NCBI GenBank assembly: GCA_016286535.1
Contig: JAEESZ010000010.1
Location: forward strand, 24,551 to 88,550
Length of the DNA stretch: 64,000 nt
Direction: 5' to 3'
DNA from: Treponema sp.
GTDB lineage: Bacteria > Spirochaetota > Spirochaetia > Treponematales > Treponemataceae
Position numbers and translations under genes: made by a program. The notes under the pieces are model-generated. The model worked only from the letters and a program-made list of their open reading frames with translations, was not told the origin of the DNA and ran no database searches. Shown here piece by piece: positions 51,917-61,475 of this stretch. The stretch's first letter is position 1, and each line of letters starts with the position of its first letter.

Positions 51917-53881
51917 TTAGTCAGCAGATTTATTATGTTTTATTCGTTTTTCTTCGTATAATTTTTTATCGGCCAGAGCCAGTAAATCTTTTAAGCAGGA
52001 ATGCTCTGAATCAAACCGGACCGGACCAAAGCTTGCAGAGATTACAAAAGGCAGTTTGTTTTCTTCTGAAAAACTTGTATTCAGTTTTTCCAGGCGCTCA
52101 CTTACGGCTGGAAGTTTGTGCTCCTTAAAACCAGGAGCTACTACCGCGAACTCGTCCCCGCTTAAGCGGCCAATAACGTCTGAGTCGCGGAAGGCCAGTT
52201 TTAGAACCTGGGCCTGGGTTTTTATGGCAAGGTCACCCATTTTGTGACCATAGGTATCATTGATTTTTTTGAGGCCATCCATATCAAAAAAGAAAACAAA
52301 ACCTTCTTTACCAAGTTTCAATGACATATCTATCATCTGCTGGGCATAAAGGAGGAAACCTCTTCTGTTAAAGATGCCGGTCAGTTCATCTGTTTTAGAT
52401 TCAAAACTTAAATCCAGATTCTGTTTTGCAAGTTCTTTGTTTGTATTCTTTTCTTTGGAATACTCGTAAGCCTGAATTATCGAGTTTGTAAGAATCTTTA
52501 AATAGATGGAATAAAGGGTATAGTTATGTCCCGAAGTTTTACAGAACATATAACCATAGTTTAATTTTTTTAAGAAAATCGGAAGGAGAATATAAACTCC
52601 ACTTTCTGTATTTTTTTCTGCAAATTTATTTGGAACAATATATTGAGCCGAAGAGAAAGGTATGGCATTTTTTTCTGAGTATTCTTCCTGATTCTGCTTC
52701 CACACTTCAAGACTGTAGATAAGGTTTGTATTTGCAGGCAAAGAAAAATCTTCTTTTCTTTCTATTTCTACAGGCTGGTCATAAAAGCAGAAATCTATGG
52801 AACTTAAATGAACAATATCAAGATTCTGTTTTAAGGTAAGGAAAAAATCATCCAGTCCGTTATTGGAATCCATTGTATTCAAAAGATTATAGATGGTTGT
52901 AAGGTTACTCTGATTTCTTGAAAACTGTGCGTAAGTATCGTTACCTTTATATTCGTGAAAGACCCCATCTGCATCGTAAAAGGAAGTTGATATGGAATCT
53001 GATTTTACACAGCCGCAGGACTGTCTGTAAACCGGACTGCAATTTGTTTCTACTGCTTTTTCAACTTCCTGACCGCATAACATTTTATAGGCCATATCTG
53101 CCGCTTTTTCTCCGGTTCCTGCAACATGCTGGGAAATTGTAGAAAGGGAAGGAAAAGTCGTTGTTGCAACCTGGGAATCATCAAAACCAAAAAGAATTAA
53201 ATCTTCCGGTATATTTATACCCAGTTCTTTAAAGGCAACCATAGCCCCTGTTGCAGTATAATCGTTTGCACATAAAAGAGCATCAAATTGAATATCATCT
53301 TTTGATTTAAAATGTTCCTTTACATATTCTCCTGCTGTTCCCGGTGTAAAGTCGCCGGGAAAAACCCATTCATCATGATATTCAAGATTAAATTTTTTAA
53401 GGGCATTTTTGTAGGCGTCCAGTCTCTCCTTTGACTCAACAGTTTTTGTAAGCTCTGCTGAAAAGAAGGCTATCTTTTTTTTGTTGTGTTTTTTTATAAT
53501 GTGTTCCACAACATCTTCATAAACCTTCTGGCAGGAAATATAAGTGTATCTGGAGTTTTCAATTTCAAAGGGCTGGGCAATCGAAATAATGGGGCGTGGT
53601 AAAAAGACTTTTAAAAAGTCTGATAAATCTTTATTTGATAAATAATGACAGAAAGAATTTGAAATAATTATTGCAGCATCAATACATTGTGATTTTAAAA
53701 TCTCAACTGCCGACCAGTACTGATAATCATAGCCGCCTCCTGTAGCTGCATAAGGAACATTTACAGGAGAGATGATAAGTTTTACATCATCTTTTTTTTC
53801 AAAATAGGCAACTATACCATTGAGAACTGAAACATTGTATTCAATTGTAAGATCATATACTAATACTGCAATATTCTTCAT
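51917..53881 (-). CDS. cytoplasmic sensor diguanylate cyclase: LacI-type ligand domain fused to GGDEF
   Basis: 654 aa with no signal peptide and no helix-turn-helix. Residues 1-290 are a periplasmic-binding-protein-like (LacI/GalR sensor) domain (MKNIAVLVYDLTIEYNVSVL, ALLCANDYTATGAMVAFKELG, LFGFDDSQVATTTFPSLSTI). A middle region (about 290-480) is unrecognised, possibly GAF-like. The C-terminal GGDEF domain has LTGIFNRRGFL, DMDGLKKINDTYGHKMGD and RLSGDEFAVVAPG. The active-site motif is SGDEF instead of GGDEF, and RDSD five residues before it is an inhibitory I-site. It should make c-di-GMP in response to a sugar-like ligand. It lies in a run with ackA and argD. Confidence 0.87.
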   Translation of the reverse strand: MKNIAVLVYDLTIEYNVSVLNGIVAYFEKKDDVKLIISPVNVPYAATGGGYDYQYWSAVEILKSQCIDAAIIISNSFCHYLSNKDLSDFLKVFLPRPIISIAQPFEIENSRYTYISCQKVYEDVVEHIIKKHNKKKIAFFSAELTKTVESKERLDAYKNALKKFNLEYHDEWVFPGDFTPGTAGEYVKEHFKSKDDIQFDALLCANDYTATGAMVAFKELGINIPEDLILFGFDDSQVATTTFPSLSTISQHVAGTGEKAADMAYKMLCGQEVEKAVETNCSPVYRQSCGCVKSDSISTSFYDADGVFHEYKGNDTYAQFSRNQSNLTTIYNLLNTMDSNNGLDDFFLTLKQNLDIVHLSSIDFCFYDQPVEIERKEDFSLPANTNLIYSLEVWKQNQEEYSEKNAIPFSSAQYIVPNKFAEKNTESGVYILLPIFLKKLNYGYMFCKTSGHNYTLYSIYLKILTNSIIQAYEYSKEKNTNKELAKQNLDLSFESKTDELTGIFNRRGFLLYAQQMIDMSLKLGKEGFVFFFDMDGLKKINDTYGHKMGDLAIKTQAQVLKLAFRDSDVIGRLSGDEFAVVAPGFKEHKLPAVSERLEKLNTSFSEENKLPFVISASFGPVRFDSEHSCLKDLLALADKKLYEEKRIKHNKSAD

Positions 53882-53884
53882 TCT

Positions 53885-55225
53885 TTATTTTATTAAGTCA
53901 CGTGCTAAAATCTTGGCGATATTAGGACGTTTTACAAGGTCAGATTTTAATCCCTCTTCGCGTGCTTTGTTTACATAATCAGGGCTCTGGAAGCTGTACT
54001 TAAAGTTTGTATGTACATCATAAGTTCCCTTCATAAGTGCATAAGCATCTTCTGTCATTACAAGTTCTTCGTCTGTTGGAATAACAAAAATCTTTGTTTC
54101 TGAATCATCAGCATGGATGTAAGTTTCTGCGTTTCCTGTGAATGACCATTCATTTCTCTGAGCATCAATCTTAATACCGTATTTTTCAAGACCTGAACAA
54201 GCCTTCATACGTGTAATTGGTCCTCTTTCGCCAACACCTGCAGTCCATACGATTGCATCTACGTGGCCAAGTTCTGCCATAAAAGCACCAATGTATTTTT
54301 TAATACGGAGGGCTTCCATTTCTATAGAAAGCTGACAGAGTTTATCGCCTTTTGCAGCATCAATTTCGATGTCGCGGCGGTCAGAATATTTTGTTGTAAT
54401 TCCAAGACAGCCAGATTTCTTATTTAAGGCTGTATCCATTTCGTCTGCAGACATTCCGGTTTTGCGCATAATGTAGAAAGGAAGAGCAGGATCAAGGTCG
54501 CCGGAACGGGTTCCCATTACAAGTCCTTCAAGAGGAGTAATACCCATTGTTGTATCGTAGCAGACACCGTTTTTAACAGCACACATAGAAGAACCGTTAC
54601 CAATGTGACAGATGATAAGATTTGTATCTTTAGGATCTTTTCCTAAAAGAACTGCAGCACGTTTTGCTGTATAAAGGAAAGAGGTTCCGTGGAAACCATA
54701 ACGTCTTGCAGCATATTTTGTATACCATTCACGTGGAATTGCATACATAAAGGTTTCTTCAGGCATTGTCTGATGCCATGCTGTATCCATGATTGCTGAA
54801 TGAGGAACATTTGGCATAACCTTCTGAGCAGCTTCAATACCCATAATATTTGCAGGCATGTGAAGTGGTCCTAAGTCTATTACAGAGCGGAAACCATCAA
54901 GAACTTCTGGAGTAATAAGAACTGATTTTGTAAATTTGTCGCCGCCATGAAGTACACGGTGACCTACAGCTCCAATTTCATCCATTGATTTGATTACACC
55001 AACTTCAGGGTCTGTAATTTCTTTTATAATAAGTTCAATTGCTTCTTTGTGAGTTGGACAAGGCGAAGTGATTTCTGTTTTCTGACCTTTTGCCTTGTGA
55101 GTAATGCAGGAACCTTCAATTCCAATGCGTTCAACAACGCCGTTTGCCATTACTTCTTTGTTATCCCAGTCGTAAACCTGATATTTTGCAGATGAAGATC
55201 CGCAGTTCAATGTTAAAATTACCAT
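53885..55225 (-). CDS. ackA: acetate kinase
   Basis: 446 aa, about 40 residues longer than usual, mainly at the C-terminus. Motifs: [77 protein letters not shown] and [11 protein letters not shown]. It converts acetyl phosphate and ADP to acetate and ATP, the main energy step of mixed-acid fermentation. No pta gene is in the window. The diguanylate cyclase gene starts 3 nt after its stop. Confidence 0.97.
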   Translation of the reverse strand: MVILTLNCGSSSAKYQVYDWDNKEVMANGVVERIGIEGSCITHKAKGQKTEITSPCPTHKEAIELIIKEITDPEVGVIKSMDEIGAVGHRVLHGGDKFTKSVLITPEVLDGFRSVIDLGPLHMPANIMGIEAAQKVMPNVPHSAIMDTAWHQTMPEETFMYAIPREWYTKYAARRYGFHGTSFLYTAKRAAVLLGKDPKDTNLIICHIGNGSSMCAVKNGVCYDTTMGITPLEGLVMGTRSGDLDPALPFYIMRKTGMSADEMDTALNKKSGCLGITTKYSDRRDIEIDAAKGDKLCQLSIEMEALRIKKYIGAFMAELGHVDAIVWTAGVGERGPITRMKACSGLEKYGIKIDAQRNEWSFTGNAETYIHADDSETKIFVIPTDEELVMTEDAYALMKGTYDVHTNFKYSFQSPDYVNKAREEGLKSDLVKRPNIAKILARDLIK

Positions 55226-55236
55226 TAGTATCTCCT

Positions 55237-55272
55237 AAAAAAATACGGTGGTTAAAAAAAAATAACCACCAT
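55237..55272 (-). terminator. intrinsic terminator after CotH protein 1
   Basis: Minus strand: GGTGGTTA/TAACCACC arms (55270-55263 and 55254-55247) with an eight-T loop, then TATTTTTTT (55245-55237). Confidence 0.8.
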
Positions 55273-55314
55273 AATCAGTATAAAAAAAAATAATGTGTTT
55301 TTCAATCAGTCGAT

Positions 55315-57642
55315 TTATTTGAGAGTAAAAGATTTATTACTATCACACTCATACAAGATATAACGATAACTTCCGTACTCGCTATTTGAAATTACATAAT
55401 ACAGAGTAAACATTAAATTTGCATCTTTATCTTTCACAACATTTTCTGCGGTAAAATCAAAAGGTAAACTCAAATCGTCTATTTTATTCCAGCTCTGCCA
55501 GCCCCAGTTTGTAGTATATATTTCCATTACATAATACTTATCCCAATCCCAGCGAGATTCAAGAACAGTGTCTCCATATTTTAAAACAGGAAGCGGGTCA
55601 AAAATCAATTTGTTATCCTGAATTGTATAAGCAGCATTGTTTGCATCATAAATCTCACCCAGGCCGGAAGCTGCCGTTACAGTCAGTTCTGGTGAGATAT
55701 AAACAGTAGAATAACTGGTATTCTGAAACTCCACTTTTACTTTGTAGGTCTTACCAGCTGTTACGTAAGGGAAAGCCCACTTATCATCGAACACTAGCGG
55801 TGAAACTGTAATCTCCCCTGTTTCCCAATCTGTACTGAATCCAGCATCAGCAACATGCTTGCCGTTTATGTAAAAGATTCTGATTGCCGCATCTTCGGGA
55901 ATTTCTGATTTATCAATATTTATAAAGAGCCCTTCGCCTTCAGCACTTTCATCAATTGATAAAATATTTGGAATAGGAATACCTGAAAGCCAGTATCTGA
56001 AATAATTTCTTGTTTCATCGTATACATCAGGTTCCTGAGTAAGATGGTACCCTCCAGGATTCCATCCACCCCAATCATCATTAAACTCCTTCGCCCCGAT
56101 ATGATAATCTACATCTGCATTCTGCATATAAAAATTGCACATGTTTCCCCAGGTCGTAAAGACTGAACTGCCTCTTTCGAAAGTCCAGTACTCATTGGAA
56201 GAAACTTCCAGCAAATAATTTATAAATTTTTCTTTATATTCAGGCACCTGCAAAAGTTTATCCATAAGAGGTCTGTTTTCGCCGCGCCCCCAGTCCAGAG
56301 GATTATGGGTAAATCCTCCTTCTTTTATGGAAGCTCCCAGTGTATTATCATAATCAAAAGGAATAAAATACAACTTTCCAGTACCCTTTGCCCCGCTGTC
56401 AAAATAAAGATAGAAATTATTGGCATTTCCCCAGTAATCATCATCCATTCCGCACAAAATACTTACAGCATAAGTTTTAAGAAAAAGATCCATATCAAAC
56501 CATTTTTCATAAAAGGCTTTTATTGTGGCAATGGCCTGACTGTCTTCTTCTGAGGCTGGAATTGGCAGACTATTAAGTTCTGTAACAAAGCTATGCAATT
56601 CTGCAGCTGCAGCATCAAAACTATCCTTGTTGGTTTTCAGGTCTAAAGAACGTAAATTATAAACATAACCAATTCTATATTCATCTTCCCTGCCATTTGT
56701 CTGCATACCAGCAGGAACTTCATCCCCCTGGTAAATAATTCGGATATCTTCTATACCGGTCTCGTACATTTTGTCGGTAGTTAAATCATTACAGCACTTC
56801 CACAAATTTCCTTTGCTGTTTTTCCAGGCAGAGGAGGCCTTATTTTCATCCTTATCGCGGGCTTTTAGAGACTGCTTGTTTACTTCTTCAAACATTTCGT
56901 AGACACCGTAATCTACAATGGTAACTTCCTGGTCACCCTGAGTCTGCTCATCTCCTTCAGCTGCCGCATTTTCTTCATCATCTTCATCTTCAATAATCTT
57001 AATGATAAGTCTTGTATGACATGCCCGGGGAGCGGTCCAGATGCCGTTTTTATGGAACAAATCATAGCAGAAAATTTCTTTTCCGCACCAATTGTCCATA
57101 CGCTTTAAGGCCAGCCCCTTTATACAGGAAGACAGTTTCTGTTCTTCACCATCTTCAAGAAACTCTTCAAAATCTACCTTAAAGTGAGACTGGCGGTAGT
57201 CTCCGTCTTTTCCTTCCGGCTGTTCTTCTGCATATTTATAATAATCAGCAGACCAGTCTTTATTCATCTGCCCCTGCAGCCGTCCGTTATCGTAACCCTG
57301 AGGACAAAAGCGGCTGGTATTCCCCCTGAGCCTGAAGCCTATTCCCTTATTAAAAGTCCAGGTCTTTCCATCTTTTTCATATTGATAACTTTCGGCCTGA
57401 ACGCAATTTTCATTCTTATAAAAATAACGGTAATCTTCGCATAGTTTTCGCCACTGACTTCGCTTTATTGTAATGGTAGTTTTTCCCAGTGTCTGATTAT
57501 TAAAAATAAAATCCAGAGAGGCCGCTCTTGAAGAACTTATAAGAGGATTTGATTCACTGCCTGTATTTTCCGAAAACTGATTTTTACAGCTGAAAAAAAG
57601 CAGCAAAATAAAAACTGATACAAATACAAAAGATTTCTTCAT
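55315..57642 (-). CDS. CotH-kinase-family lipoprotein (paralogue 1)
   Basis: 775 aa with lipobox Cys19 (LLFFSC). The CotH domain begins LDFIFNNQTLGKTTITI and includes GFRLRGNTSR, HFKVDFEEF, KRMDNWCGKEIFCYDLFHKNGI, GVYEMFEEVN, YWGNANNFYLYFDS and the metal/catalytic-like FIPFDYDNTLG. CotH proteins are atypical protein kinases of spore coats, cellulosomes and secreted proteins. C-terminal beta domains (about 540-775) may bind carbohydrate. It is very similar to the next upstream gene. Confidence 0.87.
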   Translation of the reverse strand: MKKSFVFVSVFILLLFFSCKNQFSENTGSESNPLISSSRAASLDFIFNNQTLGKTTITIKRSQWRKLCEDYRYFYKNENCVQAESYQYEKDGKTWTFNKGIGFRLRGNTSRFCPQGYDNGRLQGQMNKDWSADYYKYAEEQPEGKDGDYRQSHFKVDFEEFLEDGEEQKLSSCIKGLALKRMDNWCGKEIFCYDLFHKNGIWTAPRACHTRLIIKIIEDEDDEENAAAEGDEQTQGDQEVTIVDYGVYEMFEEVNKQSLKARDKDENKASSAWKNSKGNLWKCCNDLTTDKMYETGIEDIRIIYQGDEVPAGMQTNGREDEYRIGYVYNLRSLDLKTNKDSFDAAAAELHSFVTELNSLPIPASEEDSQAIATIKAFYEKWFDMDLFLKTYAVSILCGMDDDYWGNANNFYLYFDSGAKGTGKLYFIPFDYDNTLGASIKEGGFTHNPLDWGRGENRPLMDKLLQVPEYKEKFINYLLEVSSNEYWTFERGSSVFTTWGNMCNFYMQNADVDYHIGAKEFNDDWGGWNPGGYHLTQEPDVYDETRNYFRYWLSGIPIPNILSIDESAEGEGLFINIDKSEIPEDAAIRIFYINGKHVADAGFSTDWETGEITVSPLVFDDKWAFPYVTAGKTYKVKVEFQNTSYSTVYISPELTVTAASGLGEIYDANNAAYTIQDNKLIFDPLPVLKYGDTVLESRWDWDKYYVMEIYTTNWGWQSWNKIDDLSLPFDFTAENVVKDKDANLMFTLYYVISNSEYGSYRYILYECDSNKSFTLK

Positions 57643-57661
57643 ATAAAAACTCTCCTATAGT

Positions 57662-59863
57662 TTATTCATCAAGGCAGATATTTTTTAAACGGCTTTCCTC
57701 ATAATTGATTACAGAAAGCCTGTACTTATCGCCCGGATTCTTTTCATTTGGAATTTCATAGTATAAATTAAAAATGAGCTGACTTCCCTTCTGCAGGCCG
57801 GCATTAGCTGGAATAACATTAGGATCCCTTAAATTAAGGCTCTGGCATTCCGGGCCAAGAAAATTACCGCTAAGCCACCACCAGTCGGCAGCTTTATTCA
57901 AATCAAGCCGGTAATAGCCCGGTGCCTTACTTCTTAAAAGCCCGCCGACTTTTACTAGGGGCGCCTTTTGAAAAGTCAGGACATTATTTTCAATTGAATA
58001 TTCAATATCCTTGCTTACAGAAAGTTCTCCAAGTCCACCGCGGGCCTTTACCTTTATTGCAGGAGAAGTTTCTATAAGATTAAAATCCTTATCATAATAC
58101 TTTACAAATACCTGATACTCTTTTCCGTCTTTTGTAAAAGGATATTCCCATTCTGCATCCATGATATTTTTAGAAGTAAAATTATATGCAGCGCGGGACT
58201 GAGACCAGTCTCTTTCAATAACGGAAGCTAGAAGACCGTCTATATAAAATTCCCTGCTGGCCGCATTTTCCGGAATAAACTTAATCTTTACCTTTATTCC
58301 TTCTGTTTTTTTATTGTTAATCTGCTGCAGGCTCAGGGTTTTACCGCTGAAGTTTCTTTCTATGGCCTTTCTTGTTGCATCAAAAATATTGTTATTTTTT
58401 TGCATTATGCTGTAGCCGGATGGCCGCCAGGTATAGTCGTTGAATTCCTTTACGCCAAGTCCTTCATAACTTAAGTCGGGACTATTTAAATAAGGGCCGA
58501 CAAGCTTTGCCCAGTAAGCAAACTGACTGCTGCACTGTTCATAATTCCAGAAGGAATCTTCAGCAGAGACCTGTCTTAAATAAGACTTAAACTTTTCTCT
58601 GTATTCAGGAAGGCTTATAAGCCTGTCCATAAGAGGTCTGTCTTCGCCACGGCCCCAGTCCAGAGGATTCTGCTTAAAACCGCCTTCAGAAATTGAGCAG
58701 CCCAGGGTGTTGTCATAATCGAAAGGAATAAAGTAAACTTTTCCTGAACCATTTTTGCCGCTGTCAAAATAAAGATAATAATTATTTTTATTTCCCCAGT
58801 AATCATCATCCATTCCAAAAAGAATATTTACGGCATAGGTTTTAAGGAAGAAATCAACATCAAACCATTTTTCATAAAAGGCCTTTATTTTATTTACAGC
58901 GTCGGCCGAATTATCTTCGGAAAGCTTAGGCAGAGCATTAAGTTCTTCTATAAATGAACAAAGCTGAGCCTTTGCTTGCTGCAGTTTTTTCTTATTGGTT
59001 TTTAAATCCAGGTCATAGGCCTTGTTTACTATATCAAAAGGCCGGCCTTTTTCGTCAAAGAGGATTCTGACATCCTCGACCCCCATTTCTTCTCCTGAAA
59101 AATCGGTTAATGCACTGGTACATTTCCACAAGTTTCCCTTGCTGCTGGTCCAGGCAAGGGGACTTTTGTTTTCTCCTGCAAGACGGGCTTTTATAGACTG
59201 ACTGTTTACTTCCTCAAACATTTCGTAAACACCAAAATCAACCTTAGAAACTTTTTTACCACCTTCATCTTCAAGAATGTTTATGATGAGCCTTGTATGA
59301 CTGGCCCTTGGTGCCGTCCAGATGCCATATTTATGAAACATATCATAGCAGAAAATTTCCCTGCCACAGGAATGATCCAGCCTTTTAAGGGCCATTCCCT
59401 TCAAACAGCCTGCCATTTTCTGCTTTTCTCCCTTCTGGCAGAACTCTTCAAAATCAACCTTAAAGTGTGACTGCCGGTAATCATCATTTGGCCTATTAGC
59501 ATATTTATAGTAAAAGTCTGACCACTGGGCATTTTTCTGGCCCTGTTTATTACCGTTGTCTATACCCTGAGGAACATAACGGCTGGTGTTTCCCCTGAGG
59601 CGGAAGCCCACATTATTCATTGTCCAGGTTTTTCCGTCTTTTTCGTAAACATAGGATTCTGCCTGAACGTAATTTTCGTTTTTATAAAAATAGCGGTAAT
59701 TGTCGCAAAGCTTATTCCATTCGCTGCGCTTTATGGTAATTGTGGTTCTTCCCAGAGTCTGATTGTTAAAAATAAAGTCCAGGCTTTCTGAGCGGGAAGC
59801 AGAAAAAAGTTTTATAAATACAAAACTAAAAAAAAGTAAGGCTATAAGATATCTTTTAAACAT
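57662..59863 (-). CDS. CotH-kinase-family secreted protein (paralogue 2)
   Basis: 733 aa with a cleavable signal (about residues 1-22) instead of a lipobox. The order of CotH motifs is the same as in paralogue 1: LDFIFNNQTLGRTTITI, VGFRLRGNTSRYVPQG, HFKVDFEEFCQKGEKQKMAG, FCYDMFHKYGIWTAPRASH, GVYEMFEEVNSQSIKA and FIPFDYDNTLG. It starts the CotH transcript from a strong promoter and lies 19 nt before paralogue 1, so tandem duplication is likely. One copy is anchored and the other soluble. Confidence 0.87.
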   Translation of the reverse strand: MFKRYLIALLFFSFVFIKLFSASRSESLDFIFNNQTLGRTTITIKRSEWNKLCDNYRYFYKNENYVQAESYVYEKDGKTWTMNNVGFRLRGNTSRYVPQGIDNGNKQGQKNAQWSDFYYKYANRPNDDYRQSHFKVDFEEFCQKGEKQKMAGCLKGMALKRLDHSCGREIFCYDMFHKYGIWTAPRASHTRLIINILEDEGGKKVSKVDFGVYEMFEEVNSQSIKARLAGENKSPLAWTSSKGNLWKCTSALTDFSGEEMGVEDVRILFDEKGRPFDIVNKAYDLDLKTNKKKLQQAKAQLCSFIEELNALPKLSEDNSADAVNKIKAFYEKWFDVDFFLKTYAVNILFGMDDDYWGNKNNYYLYFDSGKNGSGKVYFIPFDYDNTLGCSISEGGFKQNPLDWGRGEDRPLMDRLISLPEYREKFKSYLRQVSAEDSFWNYEQCSSQFAYWAKLVGPYLNSPDLSYEGLGVKEFNDYTWRPSGYSIMQKNNNIFDATRKAIERNFSGKTLSLQQINNKKTEGIKVKIKFIPENAASREFYIDGLLASVIERDWSQSRAAYNFTSKNIMDAEWEYPFTKDGKEYQVFVKYYDKDFNLIETSPAIKVKARGGLGELSVSKDIEYSIENNVLTFQKAPLVKVGGLLRSKAPGYYRLDLNKAADWWWLSGNFLGPECQSLNLRDPNVIPANAGLQKGSQLIFNLYYEIPNEKNPGDKYRLSVINYEESRLKNICLDE

Positions 59864-59892
59864 AGAATCCTCTTATGAATGTCTAAGTTTAA

Positions 59893-59921
59893 ATACTACA
59901 ATAGCTTTTTTTAGGCGTCAA
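59893..59921 (-). promoter_or_regulatory. promoter for the CotH pair
   Basis: Minus strand: TTGACG (59921-59916), 17-nt spacer, TAGTAT (59898-59893), about 30 nt before the start of paralogue 2. Confidence 0.65.
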
Positions 59922-59924
59922 ATA

Positions 59925-61475
59925 TTATTCATTTGCCAGAACTATATCAGGGCCAAGGGCTGTTTTTTCTTTTCTATAAAGATACTTAAGGGGATGTAAA
60001 TCAAAAGCATTCAAAGCCCAGCCGCCTGCTTCATCTAAATCTATTACATTAAAAGAAATAGGATGATACAAAGGCATGATGATTCCACTGTCCAGAAGAA
60101 TTTGTTCTGCCTGGGCAAGAATTGCAGACCTGCTTGCAGCATCTACACTTGCGGCTTTTTCTATAAGAGAATCATATTCATCATTTTGCCAGCCGGACTC
60201 ATTCAAAGTAGAATTTCCTTGAAAAAGCATAAGAAAGGCCAGAGGGTCAGCAAAATCTCCAATCCAGGTATAAGAGAAAATATCTGAGTTTGAAGAGGCT
60301 ACCACATCAAAATAAAGGCGGGCATTATAAAAGTTTACCTGAAAATCAAGGCCAAGAGGAGCAAAGGCATCCTGTAAGGCCTGAAGCTGCTCTGGAGAAA
60401 AAGCACCTTCCGTAATATCTAATACAAGAGGGATAAGTGTATCAGCAGGAATGCCATACTTTTCTCTTGCCATGGCCATTAAATTCTTTGCTTCAACAGG
60501 ATCTGTGTAAGAAAAACCGTCCACAGTAGGGTAATCGCCCATAGGATAAACCAGAGTTGGAGCCGACACCATAAATGGGGAACGCAGAATATCCCAGGGC
60601 ATAGCCTCTAAAATGGCATTTCTGAATTCATCATAATCCCAGGGATTAAAAGCTGCTTTAGCTGATTTTTTTTCAGAAGTTTTAAAGAAGAAATAACTTG
60701 TTGCAAACTCTGCATTAAACTGCAGGGCTTTTTTATCGTAAATCTTATCTGCAAATACACTGCCATAAACCCAGTCGGCAGCCCCTGTATTAAAATACCA
60801 GGTATTTTCTTCTGCATCATCTGACTGATAAAAAATTATCTGGTCAGAAGCTACATTCTTAAGATCCCAGTAATAGGGATTTTTTGCAAGAACAATCAGG
60901 CCCTGGTCCATATTTTCAATTTCGAAAGGTCCGCTATAAACGGTTGGTAATCTGTGTACAACCGAAAAAGAAGAATGGCAGAGTACCTTTGGAAGGTAGT
61001 TTGCGGGACCTGTAAGGTAAACGCTCAGTGTATAATCATCATTTACAAAGATGCCTACATCTTCTGCCTTTCCCTGTCCAAGACGAAAAGCACGGGCACC
61101 GCGAATAATATCCAGCATGGAAGAATAAGGTGCATTTGGTGTTGAAAGAAGCTTCATCCAGGAATCTTTTACAGCCTGAGCATTTATAACTTCTCCGTTA
61201 CTAAAGCGGGCGTCCTGGCGCAGCTTAAAGGTCATGCGTTTTTTGTCGCGGGAAATTCTGTAATCTATACAAAGGGCATACTGAGGTTCAAGGGAAACCG
61301 GATTATAAGAAAACAAACCTTCGTAAAGGCCTGTTAGAATTTCTGCATCAGAAGAAAAAGATGTGGTGTGGGGATCTAAATCGTGGGGACGGTCAGATTC
61401 AACAATAACAAAATCTTTTGCAAAAAGAGCAAAAGTAAGAGAAAAAAGTAAAATCGTTAAAATTGATTTTCGCAT
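59925..61475 (-). CDS. ABC transporter substrate-binding protein, oligopeptide type (SBP_bac_5)
   Basis: 516 aa with signal peptide MRKSILTILLFSLTFALFA. Motifs: DPHTTSFSSDAEILTGLYEGLF, FKLRQDARFSNGEVINAQAVKDSW, and a long C-terminal lobe. Family knowledge: DppA/OppA-like receptors for oligopeptides or, in some lineages, oligosaccharides. The ABC permease and ATPase genes are not in the window. The ATG overlaps the stop codon of the upstream gene by 1 nt (TAATG), so translation is coupled. Confidence 0.9.
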   Translation of the reverse strand: MRKSILTILLFSLTFALFAKDFVIVESDRPHDLDPHTTSFSSDAEILTGLYEGLFSYNPVSLEPQYALCIDYRISRDKKRMTFKLRQDARFSNGEVINAQAVKDSWMKLLSTPNAPYSSMLDIIRGARAFRLGQGKAEDVGIFVNDDYTLSVYLTGPANYLPKVLCHSSFSVVHRLPTVYSGPFEIENMDQGLIVLAKNPYYWDLKNVASDQIIFYQSDDAEENTWYFNTGAADWVYGSVFADKIYDKKALQFNAEFATSYFFFKTSEKKSAKAAFNPWDYDEFRNAILEAMPWDILRSPFMVSAPTLVYPMGDYPTVDGFSYTDPVEAKNLMAMAREKYGIPADTLIPLVLDITEGAFSPEQLQALQDAFAPLGLDFQVNFYNARLYFDVVASSNSDIFSYTWIGDFADPLAFLMLFQGNSTLNESGWQNDEYDSLIEKAASVDAASRSAILAQAEQILLDSGIIMPLYHPISFNVIDLDEAGGWALNAFDLHPLKYLYRKEKTALGPDIVLANE

